A stretch of DNA of 64,000 bases from Edaphobacter flagellatus (GCF_025264665.1 NZ_CP073697.1:3515501-3579500); one strand, 5' to 3'; numbered from the stretch's first letter, positions 18,471 to 27,056 are shown. A program made the numbers and translations. Notes: generated by a model not told the origin, from the sequence alone.

Positions 18471-18773
18471 CTAGTGCGCTGTCAACCACAGCGCGTAAGG
18501 GTACAGCAGGAAAAACAGGATCATGCTGATGGCCATCAGATCCATATAAACCAGCAGGACGACGCCGCCGTGATACCAGCTCCAGCGGGTCTTCATGCAG
18601 CGAAGATGGTCGATAGTTCCGGCGATGGTCGCCAGCACAGGCAGAACCAGATAGGGATTTGCCCGGTTGTTGGGAAAGTCGGAGAGTCGCATGGCGACTC
18701 CCAGACTGAAAAGTACCAACAGGGCTCCCCGCAGAAGAGACCGGTTGCGCGGGTTGAGGATGCGGGGAACCAC
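18471..18773 (-). CDS. Small membrane protein of unknown function
   Basis: 100 residues from GTG 18773, which has AGGGAG six bases upstream. About three membrane segments can be drawn (residues 14-28, 40-53, and 66-93). No family recognised. It begins 10 bases after mtnA ends, so it is probably the last gene of the pyrE-mtnA transcript. Nothing in it suggests a link to methionine salvage. Confidence 0.7.
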   Translation of the reverse strand: MVPRILNPRNRSLLRGALLVLFSLGVAMRLSDFPNNRANPYLVLPVLATIAGTIDHLRCMKTRWSWYHGGVVLLVYMDLMAISMILFFLLYPYALWLTAH

Positions 18774-18783
18774 AATGGACTCC

Positions 18784-19851
18784 CTAAGCCGTTGTCAGCT
18801 CCGGCTTCGCCGTCTCGAACATCTCGCGGATCGACTGCTCATAGGGAGCGCGCAGCACGCCGTGCTCCGTGATGATGGCGGTGATGTATTTGGCTGGCGT
18901 GACGTCGAAGGCCGGGTTTTGGATGGCGGCTCCGTTGGGTGTCATCTGCTTGCCGTTCGAGTGCGTGACCTCGGTGGCCGAGCGCTGCTCGATTGGGATC
19001 TCATCGCCATGCACCGTGGCGACATCGATGGTGGAGAGAGGAGCGGCAACGTAGAACGGAATGCTATGCTCCTTGGCAAGAACGGCGACGGAGTAGGTGC
19101 CGATCTTGTTGGCGGTGTCGCCGTTGGCGGCGATACGGTCGGCGCCGACGATGACGGCCTGGATCTTGCCCTGGCGCATCAGCGAACCGGCCATGTTGTC
19201 GCACAGAACGGTGGTGGGAATGTTGTCATGCAGCAGCTCCCATGCAGTAAGACGTGCTCCCTGCAGGTAGGGTCGCGTCTCGTCGGCGTAGACGTCGATC
19301 TTGTGGCCACGCTCGACAGCAGCGCGGATGACGCCGAGCGCCGTACCGTAACCGCAGGTGGCGAGAGCGCCGGCGTTGCAGTGGGTGAGGACGGTCCCTT
19401 CCTGCGGAAGAAGGGCTGCTCCATGTGCTCCCATTTGCTTGCAGGCGGCGATGTCCTCGTCGTACATCTGCTGCGCTTCCTTAATGAGGGCTGCTTTGAT
19501 CTCCGGGATGGAAGCTCCTGCCGTGGCGAGCGCGCTGTACTTGTTGCGCATGCGCTCGATGGCCCAGAAGAGGTTGACGGCGGTGGGCCGCGTCTCGGCG
19601 AGGGTCTTCGAGATGAGCGCAACCTCTTCGTTGAGGTTGGAGATATCGGTGGCCTTCGACTGGCTGACGCCGAGGGCAACGCCCATCGCTGCCGAGACGC
19701 CGATGGCAGGCGCGCCGCGAACGATCATGTCGCGGATGACGGTTGCAACCTGCTGGTAGTCGGTGGCGAGGACGTAGGTTTCCTCTAAGGGAAGCTTGGT
19801 TTGATCGAGGAAGTTAACGCCGTTCGGGAGCCATTCTAGGGTGGGAATCAT
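18784..19851 (-). CDS. mtnA: S-methyl-5-thioribose-1-phosphate isomerase
   Basis: 355 residues, the family length. MtnA converts methylthioribose-1-phosphate to methylthioribulose-1-phosphate in methionine salvage. Recognised from [14 protein letters not shown] near residue 45, [22 protein letters not shown] with the catalytic Cys, and [19 protein letters not shown] with the catalytic Asp. It is cytoplasmic. Other salvage genes are not in the window, so the pathway must be completed elsewhere or the enzyme may work in a shortened salvage shunt. It lies 67 bases downstream of pyrE on the same strand. Confidence 0.95.
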   Translation of the reverse strand: MIPTLEWLPNGVNFLDQTKLPLEETYVLATDYQQVATVIRDMIVRGAPAIGVSAAMGVALGVSQSKATDISNLNEEVALISKTLAETRPTAVNLFWAIERMRNKYSALATAGASIPEIKAALIKEAQQMYDEDIAACKQMGAHGAALLPQEGTVLTHCNAGALATCGYGTALGVIRAAVERGHKIDVYADETRPYLQGARLTAWELLHDNIPTTVLCDNMAGSLMRQGKIQAVIVGADRIAANGDTANKIGTYSVAVLAKEHSIPFYVAAPLSTIDVATVHGDEIPIEQRSATEVTHSNGKQMTPNGAAIQNPAFDVTPAKYITAIITEHGVLRAPYEQSIREMFETAKPELTTA

Positions 19852-19918
19852 GTCTCTACTAGTTTACCTTTTAGCCGCGTCGAACGCCTCTATAGGCCAC
19901 GAAAGAGGAATACACGTC

Positions 19919-20536
19919 TCATGGCTGTTTCAAGGCAATATGCGCGGCGCGGACGTCGTTCGCGGTGAAGAGGGCGTGGAACGGCGCGTGTGGGACTGCG
20001 GCTTCGATGTTGGCTCGGCCACCTTGTTCGCGATCGACGAGGCAGAGGACGCCGATGACGTTCATGCCGGATTCCTGCGTGGACTCAATGGCGGTGATTG
20101 TTGAGCCGCCTGTGGTGCAGACATCGTCGACGATGACGACGTGCGCGCCGATCTTGTGGAAGCCTTCGAGGCGGCGTCCGGTTCCGTGCATTTTTTCGGC
20201 TTTGCGGACGAGGAAGCCGTGAACCAGCTCGTTGTCGTGCGGCGGGCGGTTGTGGTGGTGCTGGTGGAAGTGCCATGCGCTAGCCGAGGCCGTGTTCGAG
20301 ACGAGCGGGTCGGCTCCCATGGTGAGTCCGCCGACGGCTTCGGCCTGAGGGAAGTGCTCGCGGATGAGATCGTAGAGAAGCAGGCCGGAGAGGCGGCCGC
20401 CTTCGGCGTGCAGCGTGGTGGTGCGGCAGTCGATGTAGTAGTCGGACTTCTGGCCGCTGGCGAGAGTGAAGTCGCCGAGGCGGAAGGAGTGGGTCGCGAT
20501 CAGATTCAACAGGGCGGTACGGTTGTCGGTGGACAT
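19919..20536 (-). CDS. pyrE: Orotate phosphoribosyltransferase
   Basis: 205 residues. PyrE makes orotidine monophosphate from orotate and PRPP. FTLASGQKSDYYIDCR at the N-terminus, GGLTMGADP in the middle and the PRPP motif VVIVDDVCTTGGST near residue 132 are diagnostic. Between the GADP loop and VRKAEKMHGTG there is an extra His-rich segment (HFHQHHHNRPPHD) of about 18 residues that most PyrE proteins lack; it probably forms a surface loop. The gene heads a transcript that continues into mtnA and a small membrane protein. Start ATG 20536. Confidence 0.93.
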   Translation of the reverse strand: MSTDNRTALLNLIATHSFRLGDFTLASGQKSDYYIDCRTTTLHAEGGRLSGLLLYDLIREHFPQAEAVGGLTMGADPLVSNTASASAWHFHQHHHNRPPHDNELVHGFLVRKAEKMHGTGRRLEGFHKIGAHVVIVDDVCTTGGSTITAIESTQESGMNVIGVLCLVDREQGGRANIEAAVPHAPFHALFTANDVRAAHIALKQP

Positions 20537-20606
20537 GGTCTCGGTCGATTGTAGATGAGGGTACCCCCTCCCCCCTCCTTCTTTGTAAGATACTTAGTTT
20601 CAACCG

Positions 20607-20711
20607 TTTACACGATTTGCACAGGGTAAAATATTCGATTGAAAGGGTTTATGGGTCAAAATATTGATTCTAAAGGGGAAGGCCTCCGGCTTTGGGCAGG
20701 AGGCCTTTTTT
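20607..20711 (+). ncRNA. Candidate short plus-strand RNA
   Basis: TTTACA (20607-20612) and AATATT (20630-20635) are spaced 17 bases like a sigma-70 promoter; a start near 20642 would give an RNA of about 70 nt that ends at a classical intrinsic terminator. No convincing ORF fits in between. The promoter is imperfect, so this is a proposal only. Confidence 0.35.
20680..20711 (+). terminator. Intrinsic terminator, plus strand
   Basis: AGGCCTCC (20680-20687) pairs with GGAGGCCT (20699-20706) across an 11-base loop and is followed directly by a T run. There is no plus-strand gene upstream for more than 10 kb of same-direction sequence, which is why a small RNA was considered. Confidence 0.7.
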
Positions 20712-20900
20712 CTTTGATCTGTTTCTATTGTAGCGAATGACCGATAACTGATCGGCAACTTTGGGCGGGTTTGTTTGATGTCCGTAAGCTATTGATGTGT
20801 CGATTGTTATCTCGGTTTTGGTGGCTGGAGTGGGATGGCGTGGGGCTTGACAGGTATTTCACTCAGGGCCGGTCGTGAAGTTCCTGGCCCTGGCTCCGTT

Positions 20901-22010
20901 TTAGAGATGAAAGACTCGATCCGCACCCCAGACGAGACCAAGCGTGATGACGGCGATGGCGATTTCGCCGATGGCTCCTACGATGAAGGGACGGAGGCCT
21001 TGTTTGCTGAGATCGCGGAAGCTGGTACGCAGGCCTACTCCGGCGAAGGTGAGCAGAAAGGCCCAGCGGGAGAGATTGCCGAGTGCGAGAAGGCCAGGCT
21101 TTGAGAAGAATCCAACTGTGGCGAGTAAAGAGATCAGCAGAAAGCCGAGGACGAATTTGGGGAACTTGCTCCACAGGAACGCCGCTTTGTTCTGGACTCC
21201 TGCAGCCTGTCCTTTGGATGCCCAATAAAGGGCGTAGCCGAGAACGACAAAACCGATGAGGGCGTTGCGGCAGGTTTTGGTGAGGACCGCGACCTTGCCT
21301 GCGGCGTCGGAATAGAGTGCGCCTGCGGCGGCGGTTTCTGCCGTGTTATCGACGGCGAGCCCGGTCCAGACACCATACGCATGATCGCTGAGGTGAAGTG
21401 CGTGGCCGACGATGGGGAAGATGAAGAGCGAGATGGCACCGAGAGCGAGGATGGCGGCGATGGCGTAAGACGAGTCTTCTTCGTCGGCTTCGATGGCTCC
21501 CTGGGTGGCAATGATGGCGGAGACGCCGCAGACGGATGCACCGACCGAGAGTAGTGAGACAAGCTTTGGGGCGAGGTTGAAGCGTTTGCCGAGCCAGGTC
21601 ATGAAGGTGAGAGCCAGGGCGATCTCGACGAAGACGAGAAGAAGAGAGATGCCGCCGAGTTTGGCGATATCGCCAAGGATGAAGCGGGCACCAAGGAGGA
21701 CGATTCCGGTTTTGAGCCAGAACTCGTAGGTGGCTACACCGCGGCGAAAGATCTCAGGAACGCCGATGGTATTGGCGATGACGAGGCCGATCAGAATGGC
21801 CCATAAAACGTACTCGATATTGGGCAGAATAAGATGATGGGCCTTGCCATAACGGGCGATGAACTGCTCGATAAACTTGCCGCCATATCCGACGACGGCG
21901 AGGAGAAGAATCCCGGGAAGCAGGCCAAGGAAGCCAGTCAGACCGGCGGGTGCCGTGGAGAGGTCTTTGGCGAGAGGTGCTGGAGGGACAACGGCGTTGT
22001 TGGCTGACAT
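20901..22010 (-). CDS. YeiH family putative sulfate exporter
   Basis: 369 residues from ATG 22010, preceded by CCGGAG. About ten membrane segments. GLLPGILLLAVVGYGGKFI, the NIEYVLWAILIGLVIANTIG segment, LGARFILGDIAKLGG, VCGVSAIIAT and VDNTAETAAAGALYS are characteristic of the UPF0324/YeiH (PF03601) family, annotated as sulfate exporters although transport has little direct proof. A 34-codon membrane ORF ends 16 bases upstream, and may encode a partner helix. No sulfur gene is adjacent. Confidence 0.9.
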   Translation of the reverse strand: MSANNAVVPPAPLAKDLSTAPAGLTGFLGLLPGILLLAVVGYGGKFIEQFIARYGKAHHLILPNIEYVLWAILIGLVIANTIGVPEIFRRGVATYEFWLKTGIVLLGARFILGDIAKLGGISLLLVFVEIALALTFMTWLGKRFNLAPKLVSLLSVGASVCGVSAIIATQGAIEADEEDSSYAIAAILALGAISLFIFPIVGHALHLSDHAYGVWTGLAVDNTAETAAAGALYSDAAGKVAVLTKTCRNALIGFVVLGYALYWASKGQAAGVQNKAAFLWSKFPKFVLGFLLISLLATVGFFSKPGLLALGNLSRWAFLLTFAGVGLRTSFRDLSKQGLRPFIVGAIGEIAIAVITLGLVWGADRVFHL

Positions 22011-22026
22011 GGTTTCTCCGGTCCCT

Positions 22027-22131
22027 TTACCAGGGCACAACTTTGAGGATTCCGAAACGAACGAGAAGAGCCAGCGCGAGGGAGAGCAGCACGGCCCAGG
22101 TATCTGGGGAAAGTCGGCGAGAGGCTGACAT
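22027..22131 (-). CDS. 34-residue membrane peptide upstream of YeiH-type gene
   Basis: ATG 22131 to TAA 22029-22027 encodes a short polar start (MSASRRLSPDTW), one hydrophobic helix (AVLLSLALALLVRFGIL) and KVVPW. Its stop is 16 bases before the transporter's ATG with that gene's ribosome site in between, the spacing of a coupled operon. The SPDTWAVLL segment recalls the extra N-terminal helix I remember from longer YeiH-type proteins, so it may be a split-off piece of the transporter. The evidence is composition and position only. Confidence 0.55.
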   Translation of the reverse strand: MSASRRLSPDTWAVLLSLALALLVRFGILKVVPW

Positions 22132-22424
22132 AGGAGTGTGTCCTGTAGATAGAAGCGCACGGAAGATATCCGTGGCGCTGGGTTTAGGTTGGGAACGGGA
22201 ATTGAGGAGGGGTCAGTAGCGACAACAACAATGGAGAGGTACGGCAAGGAGGGAAGATTGGAGATGGGTGCGCATACCTGCTTAGCTTGTATCACTGGTC
22301 TGCGAGCTGGGCAAGGGGTTTGCTGTGACGAAAAATCGCGAGTGGACCCGAAGTTTCCTCGACTCCACTCGACGCGCCTTGCGTGCTCCGTGGCCCTCGG
22401 AATGGCACTACATGCAGTTGGGCT
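22132..22424. other. Intergenic region between sugar porter end and YeiH operon
   Basis: 293 bases, no supported gene. The stretch about 22353-22412 (TCCTCGACTCC ... CGGAATGGCAC) resembles TCCTCGACTTCG ... CGGAATGACAC at about 26992-27025, pointing to a dispersed repeat family. The promoter of the YeiH operon should be here, but no clear boxes were found. Confidence 0.4.
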
Positions 22425-23765
22425 TTAGTGCAGGCCGAGGTGAGCCTGCATGCCCTCGAGCGTCTGTCCCTTGGTTTCGGGGTAAAAGATGAGGACGGTG
22501 AAGAACTGCACGACCATCATGGCGGCGAAGAAGGCGAAGGGCATCGCCTTGGAGTAGGCGGCTACGTAGGGGAAGATGTTGGCGATGATGCCGTTGGCGA
22601 TCCAGTGTGAGGAGGAGCCGAGGGACTGTCCTTTGGAGCGGACGTTGGTGGGGAAGACTTCGGAGAGATAGACCCAGATGACGGCTCCCTGCGAGAGGGC
22701 GAAGGAGGCGATGAAGAAGACGAGGAAGGGCAGCAGGAGATGGAGGTGCGAGTTGGTGTGGAAGACCCAGGCAACGCCGGAGAGGGCGAGGCAGGTGCCG
22801 ACGGCTCCGATGAGGAGGAGAGGCTTGCGGCCAATCTTGTCGATGATGGCGATGCCGATGAGGGTGAAGACGAGGTTGGCGAGTCCGACGAAGACGGCCT
22901 GCACGTTGCCGGAGACGGAGCTGAAGCCGGCGAAGCCGAAGATGTCGTTGAGGTAGTAAAGGATGGCGTTGATGCCGGAGAGCTGGTTGAAGAGGCCGAT
23001 GGAGACGGCGAGGAAGATCAGTTTGGCGTAGCGCGACTGGAAGAGCGAATGCTGGGCGGTTCCGCCTTCGGCGCGGATGGAGGCGGCGATGGCGTCGACT
23101 TCGGCCTGCGAGTCGGGTGAGCCGAATTCGGCGAGGATGCGGTAGGCCTCGTCGAGGCGGTTTTGCGAGATGAGCCAGCGCGAGGAGTGCGGCACGGTGT
23201 AGAGCAGCGCCATGAAGAGCATGGCGGGCAGGACGCCGACGCCGAGCTGGACGCGCCACTCGATCGCGCCGAGCGCGAAGTGCGCGACGACGGCGTTCGA
23301 CAGGTAGGCGAGCAGGATGCCGATGACGATGTTGATCTGGAAGAGGCCGACAAGGCGTCCGCGCCACTTGGCCGGGGCGAGTTCGGCGATGTAGACGGGG
23401 CCGAGGACGGATGAGCCTCCGATGCCGAGTCCGCCGAGGAAGCGGAAGAAGAGGAAGGTCCACCAGGGACCGGCGAAGGCGCAGCCGAGAGAGGAGATGA
23501 CGTAGAGCACAGCCATGATGCGCAGCGCGGCGCGGCTGCCGATCTTCTGGCCGAGAGGCCCGGCGAAGATGGCCCCGAGGACGGTGCCGTAGAGCGCGAT
23601 GGCGACGGTGAATCCTTTTTCGCCTTCTGTGAGCGCGTAGTGAAGCTGGAGCGAGTGCGTGACGCCGGAGATGACGGCGGTATCGAAGCCGAAGAGCAGG
23701 CCTCCGAGGGCTCCGGTAAGAGCGCTTTTGGCGAGGAGGTAGAAGGAGCGGTTCTGTGAGCTCAT
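22425..23765 (-). CDS. Sugar porter family MFS transporter
   Basis: 446 residues from ATG 23765 (an upstream extension to 23849 lacks the family N-terminus). Twelve membrane segments. GGLLFGFDTAVISG in TM1, FLGGLGIGGSSVLGPVYIAELAPAKWRGRLV, the QLSGINAILYY motif in TM7 and the closing FYPETKGQTLEGM are the sugar-porter (GLUT/XylE) signatures; the family usually imports a hexose or pentose with protons. The substrate cannot be told. It is monocistronic and diverges from the small zinc-ribbon gene. Confidence 0.94.
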   Translation of the reverse strand: MSSQNRSFYLLAKSALTGALGGLLFGFDTAVISGVTHSLQLHYALTEGEKGFTVAIALYGTVLGAIFAGPLGQKIGSRAALRIMAVLYVISSLGCAFAGPWWTFLFFRFLGGLGIGGSSVLGPVYIAELAPAKWRGRLVGLFQINIVIGILLAYLSNAVVAHFALGAIEWRVQLGVGVLPAMLFMALLYTVPHSSRWLISQNRLDEAYRILAEFGSPDSQAEVDAIAASIRAEGGTAQHSLFQSRYAKLIFLAVSIGLFNQLSGINAILYYLNDIFGFAGFSSVSGNVQAVFVGLANLVFTLIGIAIIDKIGRKPLLLIGAVGTCLALSGVAWVFHTNSHLHLLLPFLVFFIASFALSQGAVIWVYLSEVFPTNVRSKGQSLGSSSHWIANGIIANIFPYVAAYSKAMPFAFFAAMMVVQFFTVLIFYPETKGQTLEGMQAHLGLH

Positions 23766-23886
23766 GCGTTTGATGGCGAGGGTACATGGTTGTGGGGCGG
23801 TTGTCGATTGCCGTGGCGCGGCGGGAACGCCGAGTTTCTTGCGCCACACAGGATCTCAATGTAGTGTCGATGCGAGGGTCGGCTGG

Positions 23887-24135
23887 ATGGCAATCTTTCT
23901 ATTCTTCGTGATGCTTTGTGTGCTGGTTGCAGGCCTGGTTTTGCTGGTGCGTGGCACGGTCAAGAAAAGTAAATGGGGAATCAATATACAAGCTGTTGCG
24001 TGTCCTCGGTGCCATGCTGCGTTGCCGCAGATTCGTAAGCCTACTTCGTTCAAGCAAGCGATGTGGGGAGGCAGCTCATGCCAGAGCTGTGGGGCGGAGC
24101 TGGATAAGTGGGGCCGGGAGATCGGCAGAGGGTAA
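23887..24135 (+). CDS. Small membrane protein with zinc ribbon
   Basis: 82 residues from ATG 23887. One membrane helix (about 2-23) is followed by a cytoplasmic domain with CPRCHA (about 37-42) and CQSCGAE (about 65-71), two CxxC pairs that should bind one zinc. No specific family recognised. It lies alone between the sugar porter and the sigma factor gene and converges on the latter. Start chosen because it places the helix at the N-terminus; the longer reading has no sensible start. Confidence 0.65.
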   Translation: MAIFLFFVMLCVLVAGLVLLVRGTVKKSKWGINIQAVACPRCHAALPQIRKPTSFKQAMWGGSSCQSCGAELDKWGREIGRG

Positions 24136-24186
24136 CAGGCGGGAAATCCTGCTCGCAGATGCTGCGACTACACTTCCGTGGTCGCT

Positions 24187-25509
24187 TCAGGCTTTAGTTG
24201 AAACGCAGGCTTTGGCGCGGTCGAGGAGCAGGGCTTGTTCACGTGCGTTGCGGGTGAGGGAGGCGGCGCGCTCGAACTCGGCGCGAGCTTCGTCGAATCG
24301 GTTGAGCTTGAAGAGGAGGTCGCCGCGGACACTGGGCAGCAGGTGGTAGCCCTTGAGTGAGGGTATTCCTGTCAGGGTGTCGACGATGGCGAGTCCGGCG
24401 GCGGGCCCTTCGGCCATCGAGATGGCGACAGCGCGGTTGAGCTCGATGATGGGCGACGGTGCTGTGAAGTTGAGCTGCAGGTAGATCTGGGAGATGCGCG
24501 TCCAGTCGGTGTCTTCGGCAGTGGCGGCGCGTGCGTGGCAGGCGGCGATTGCGGCCTGCAGGACGTAGGGACCGGGCTGGGTGTTGGATGATGCGAGGAG
24601 ATTTTCCGCAGCGGTGAGTGCGGCGAGGCCGCGGCCGATGAGGAGCTGGTCCCAGCGTGTGCGGTCCTGGTTGAGGAGGAGGATGGGCTCGCCGGTGGGG
24701 CTGATGCGCGCGTGAAGGCGCGAGGCCTGAATCTCCATGAGAGAGACGAGACCGTGGACTTCGGGTTCGTCGGGGGTGAGCTCGGCAAGGATGCGGCCGA
24801 GGCGGAGTGCGTCTTCGCAGAGTGCGGGGCGTGTCCAGTCGTCGCCTGCGGTGGCGGCGTAGCCTTCGTTGAAGACGAGGTAGATGACCTGGAGGACGGA
24901 GGCGAGGCGCGCGGTGAACTCGTCGCCGCGAGGGACTTCGAAGGGAATCTTTGCGTCGCTCAAGGTGCGTTTGGCGCGGACGATGCGCTGGGCGACGGTG
25001 GGTTCGGAGAGGAGAAAAGCGCGGGCGATCTCGTCGGTAGTGAGGCCGCCGAGAAGGCGCAGCGTGAGGGCGACGCGCGATTCGGCCGAGAGGATGGGGT
25101 GGCAGGAGATGAAGATGAGGCGGAGAAGATCGTCGGCGACGGGGGAGTCGATGGCGTCGTTGATGTCGTCGGGGGTGAGCTGTCGGGTTCCGGTGAGCTC
25201 GTAGCCGAGCTGCTCGTGTTTACGGTCGAGGAGCTTGTTGCGGCGCAGGTTGTCGATGGCGCGGTGCTTGGCAGTGGCCATGAGCCAGGCGCCGGGGTTG
25301 TCGGGAATGCCGGCCTGGGGCCAGCGCTCGAGTGCGACGACGAGGGCGTCCTGGGCGAGATCTTCGGCTAGGCCGACGTCGCGGACGATGCGGGTGAGCG
25401 CGGCGATGAGACGCGGGGATTCGATGCGCCAGATGGCGTCGATAGAGCGATGAATCTCCTGCGTCGGTTGGCTGTCGGCGGCTTGCGGCATCACGAATGA
25501 TGAGAGCAT
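24187..25509 (-). CDS. ECF RNA polymerase sigma factor, ECF42 type with C-terminal TPR-like extension
   Basis: 440 residues from ATG 25509 (ATG 25491 is equally possible). Sigma region 2 covers about 20-90 (LIAALTRIVRDVGLAEDLAQDAL, NPGAWLMATAKHRAIDNLRR) and region 4 about 120-180 (LRLLGGLTTDEIARAFLLSEPTVAQRI). The remaining 250 residues are the helical extension of this group (LVFNEGYAAT, EVHGLVSLMEIQASR, ELNRAVAISMAEGP), which in ECF42 proteins is needed for activity and replaces an anti-sigma factor. ECF42 genes characteristically adjoin DGPF proteins, exactly as here. It is divergent from the VOC gene; no autoregulatory TGTCGA promoter precedes it. Confidence 0.93.
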   Translation of the reverse strand: MLSSFVMPQAADSQPTQEIHRSIDAIWRIESPRLIAALTRIVRDVGLAEDLAQDALVVALERWPQAGIPDNPGAWLMATAKHRAIDNLRRNKLLDRKHEQLGYELTGTRQLTPDDINDAIDSPVADDLLRLIFISCHPILSAESRVALTLRLLGGLTTDEIARAFLLSEPTVAQRIVRAKRTLSDAKIPFEVPRGDEFTARLASVLQVIYLVFNEGYAATAGDDWTRPALCEDALRLGRILAELTPDEPEVHGLVSLMEIQASRLHARISPTGEPILLLNQDRTRWDQLLIGRGLAALTAAENLLASSNTQPGPYVLQAAIAACHARAATAEDTDWTRISQIYLQLNFTAPSPIIELNRAVAISMAEGPAAGLAIVDTLTGIPSLKGYHLLPSVRGDLLFKLNRFDEARAEFERAASLTRNAREQALLLDRAKACVSTKA

Positions 25510-25580
25510 CTTCGGTGGCTGAGGTGCAAGGCGGGCTGTGAATCGGATGCGAATGATTTTTACGAGATTTACAACGGAAG

Positions 25581-25609
25581 TGTCGATTTCGGGTGTTCTC
25601 AAACGACAT
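25581..25609 (+). promoter_or_regulatory. ECF42-type promoter for the VOC gene
   Basis: TGTCGA (25581-25586), 17 bases, then CGACAT (25604-25609). The same boxes and spacing occur twice before the DGPF operon. Transcription would start near 25616, giving a leader of about 34 bases that contains the AGAGAGG ribosome site. From memory, TGTCGA and CGAC-like boxes are those reported for ECF42 sigma factors. Confidence 0.8.
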
Positions 25610-25649
25610 ACTGGTAGGCGCTGGATGCGCCAGAGAGAGAGGATCAAGG

Positions 25650-26060
25650 ATGAAGCTAATGACCTATGTCAATTACTCCGGCAACTGCGCGGAGGCGTTT
25701 CGTTATTACGAGAAGCATTTGGGCGGGAAGCTGGTCTTCATGATGACGCATGGCGAGTCGCCGGTTCCGCAGCCGGATCTTGGAACGGACTGGAAGGATG
25801 CGGTGCTTCATGCGCGGATCGATATTGGGGGGACTCCGCTGCTGGGTGCGGATATCCCAAAGGCCGAGCCGATGCGGAGTGCTTATCTGACACTGAATGT
25901 CGACAGCAATGAGGAGGCGGAGCGTATCTACGCGGCGCTCTCAGAAGGCGGCGAGATTTTTATGCCAATCCAGGAGACGTTCTTTGCCTTCCGGTTTGCG
26001 ATGGTGCGGGATAAGTTTGGAGCTTCGTGGATGATCCTGCGCGAGCGTCCGCCACAGTAG
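25650..26060 (+). CDS. VOC family (PhnB/glyoxalase-like) protein
   Basis: 136 residues from ATG 25650, preceded by AGAGAGG. The MKLMTYVNYSGNCAEAFRYYEKHLGGKL opening (as YVNYSGNCAEAFRYYEKHLGG), the ADIPKAEP stretch and the closing RFAMVRDKFGASWMIL place it in the PhnB/3-demethylubiquinone-like VOC group, small paired beta-alpha-beta proteins of mostly unknown substrate. Lying behind an ECF42-type promoter and opposite the sigma factor, it is almost certainly part of the regulon. It shares the bidirectional terminator with the convergent DoxX-like gene. Confidence 0.9.
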   Translation: MKLMTYVNYSGNCAEAFRYYEKHLGGKLVFMMTHGESPVPQPDLGTDWKDAVLHARIDIGGTPLLGADIPKAEPMRSAYLTLNVDSNEEAERIYAALSEGGEIFMPIQETFFAFRFAMVRDKFGASWMILRERPPQ

Positions 26061-26077
26061 GTTTTATAGAGTTGATT

Positions 26078-26117
26078 AAAAAACAAAGGCACGGCTTATA
26101 CCGTGCCTTTGTTTTTT
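26078..26117. terminator. Perfect bidirectional terminator
   Basis: A 17-bp perfect stem, 26078-26094 against 26101-26117, with loop CTTATA; the GC core GGCACGG is flanked by an A run on one side and a T run on the other, so it ends transcripts from both strands. It closes the VOC transcript and the DGPF-DoxX operon. Confidence 0.95.
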
Positions 26118-26129
26118 AGCTGGCCGCGA

Positions 26130-26924
26130 TTATTTGCGGATAGGAAGCAGTGCGCGGACGCGGAGGTTGCGCAACCAGAGGCCAGCCCAGAGGACGATGC
26201 CGATGTAGACGGTAACGAGGCTGGTGGAGACGGGTTGGCCTCCACGCAGGCAGATAGCGGTCGCTCCACCGAGATAGCCGGTGAGAAGAACATTGCCGAG
26301 GAACGAGGTGGAAGGGAAGAGATAAATCAGGACGCAGAAAATCTCAAGGATGCCGAGAGCGTGTACGTGCTCGGGTGGGAAAAGGGGCGGAGGTGAGCCT
26401 GCGGGCGGAACGTAGATGAACTTCATGAGGGCGGTGAAGAGCATGAGGAGTGCGGAGAGCGCGGTGAGAACGTAGCCGGTGTAGAGCGCTCCCTTTGCCG
26501 CCGGTGGCTGCGATGGCCCCTTAACGATGGGAAAGAGGCTGCGGAGGTTGGCGTCGCGGAGCCAGATGCCTCCCCAGATGAAGAGAGCGACATAGATGGG
26601 AAAAAGGATGTGGGAGAAGAGCGGGTTGCCGACGCGCCAATGAATCGCGATCGCTCCGCCGAGATAGCCGGTGAGGAGCACGGCTCCGAGGACGGTTGTG
26701 GCAGGGATAGCATAGAGCGCGATGCAGACGAGAGCGATCACACCGAGTGCGGGTGTGAGCTGCATGGGAAATTGAAGCTGCTTCTGTGCCTCAACGACCT
26801 GCGGATTGGTGGTGAACTTGAATCCGGCGTCCATCAGGAAGAAGAGGATGGAGAGCGTGGTGAGGGCGTAGCCGGTGTAGAGGCGGGCTTTCGATGGAGA
26901 GCCTGTCTGGATGTCGACCGTCAT
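26130..26924 (-). CDS. Membrane protein of two tandem DoxX-like units
   Basis: 264 residues, eight membrane segments in two similar halves. Each half starts LYTGYxLTxLS (about 15 and 147), contains VLLTGYLGGAxAI (about 82 and 215) and ends in WLRxxxxRxLxPI. A single DoxX-like protein is about 130 residues, so this is an internal duplication or fusion. DoxX-like proteins are small integral membrane proteins of uncertain, often redox-related, function. It is the last gene of the DGPF operon, 132 bases after the nearest DGPF gene and just before the terminator, and DoxX-like partners are known around ECF42 clusters. Confidence 0.85.
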   Translation of the reverse strand: MTVDIQTGSPSKARLYTGYALTTLSILFFLMDAGFKFTTNPQVVEAQKQLQFPMQLTPALGVIALVCIALYAIPATTVLGAVLLTGYLGGAIAIHWRVGNPLFSHILFPIYVALFIWGGIWLRDANLRSLFPIVKGPSQPPAAKGALYTGYVLTALSALLMLFTALMKFIYVPPAGSPPPLFPPEHVHALGILEIFCVLIYLFPSTSFLGNVLLTGYLGGATAICLRGGQPVSTSLVTVYIGIVLWAGLWLRNLRVRALLPIRK

Positions 26925-27056
26925 GTTGTTTTCTCCGTTTTGGAGGATGTGTGATGCAGGGTTTGTGGCGAGGCAGCGAAATGCGGTGGTGTCCTCGACT
27001 TCGCTGCGCTCACCCGGAATGACACTTTTGAAGCGGTACAGATGTAGATGAGTGGC

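Larger units (their letters stand above)
20537..20900. other. Intergenic region with candidate small RNA
   Basis: 364 bases between the divergently placed pyrE start and the YeiH-type stop. No protein gene is supported. It carries pyrE's promoter region, a possible short plus-strand transcription unit at 20607-20711 and AT-rich sequence around it. Confidence 0.4.

Noticed and set aside
22408..23859. 483-codon minus-strand frame overlapping the sugar porter
   Set aside because: Arg/His/Pro-rich low-complexity translation in another frame of a gene that is clearly an MFS transporter.
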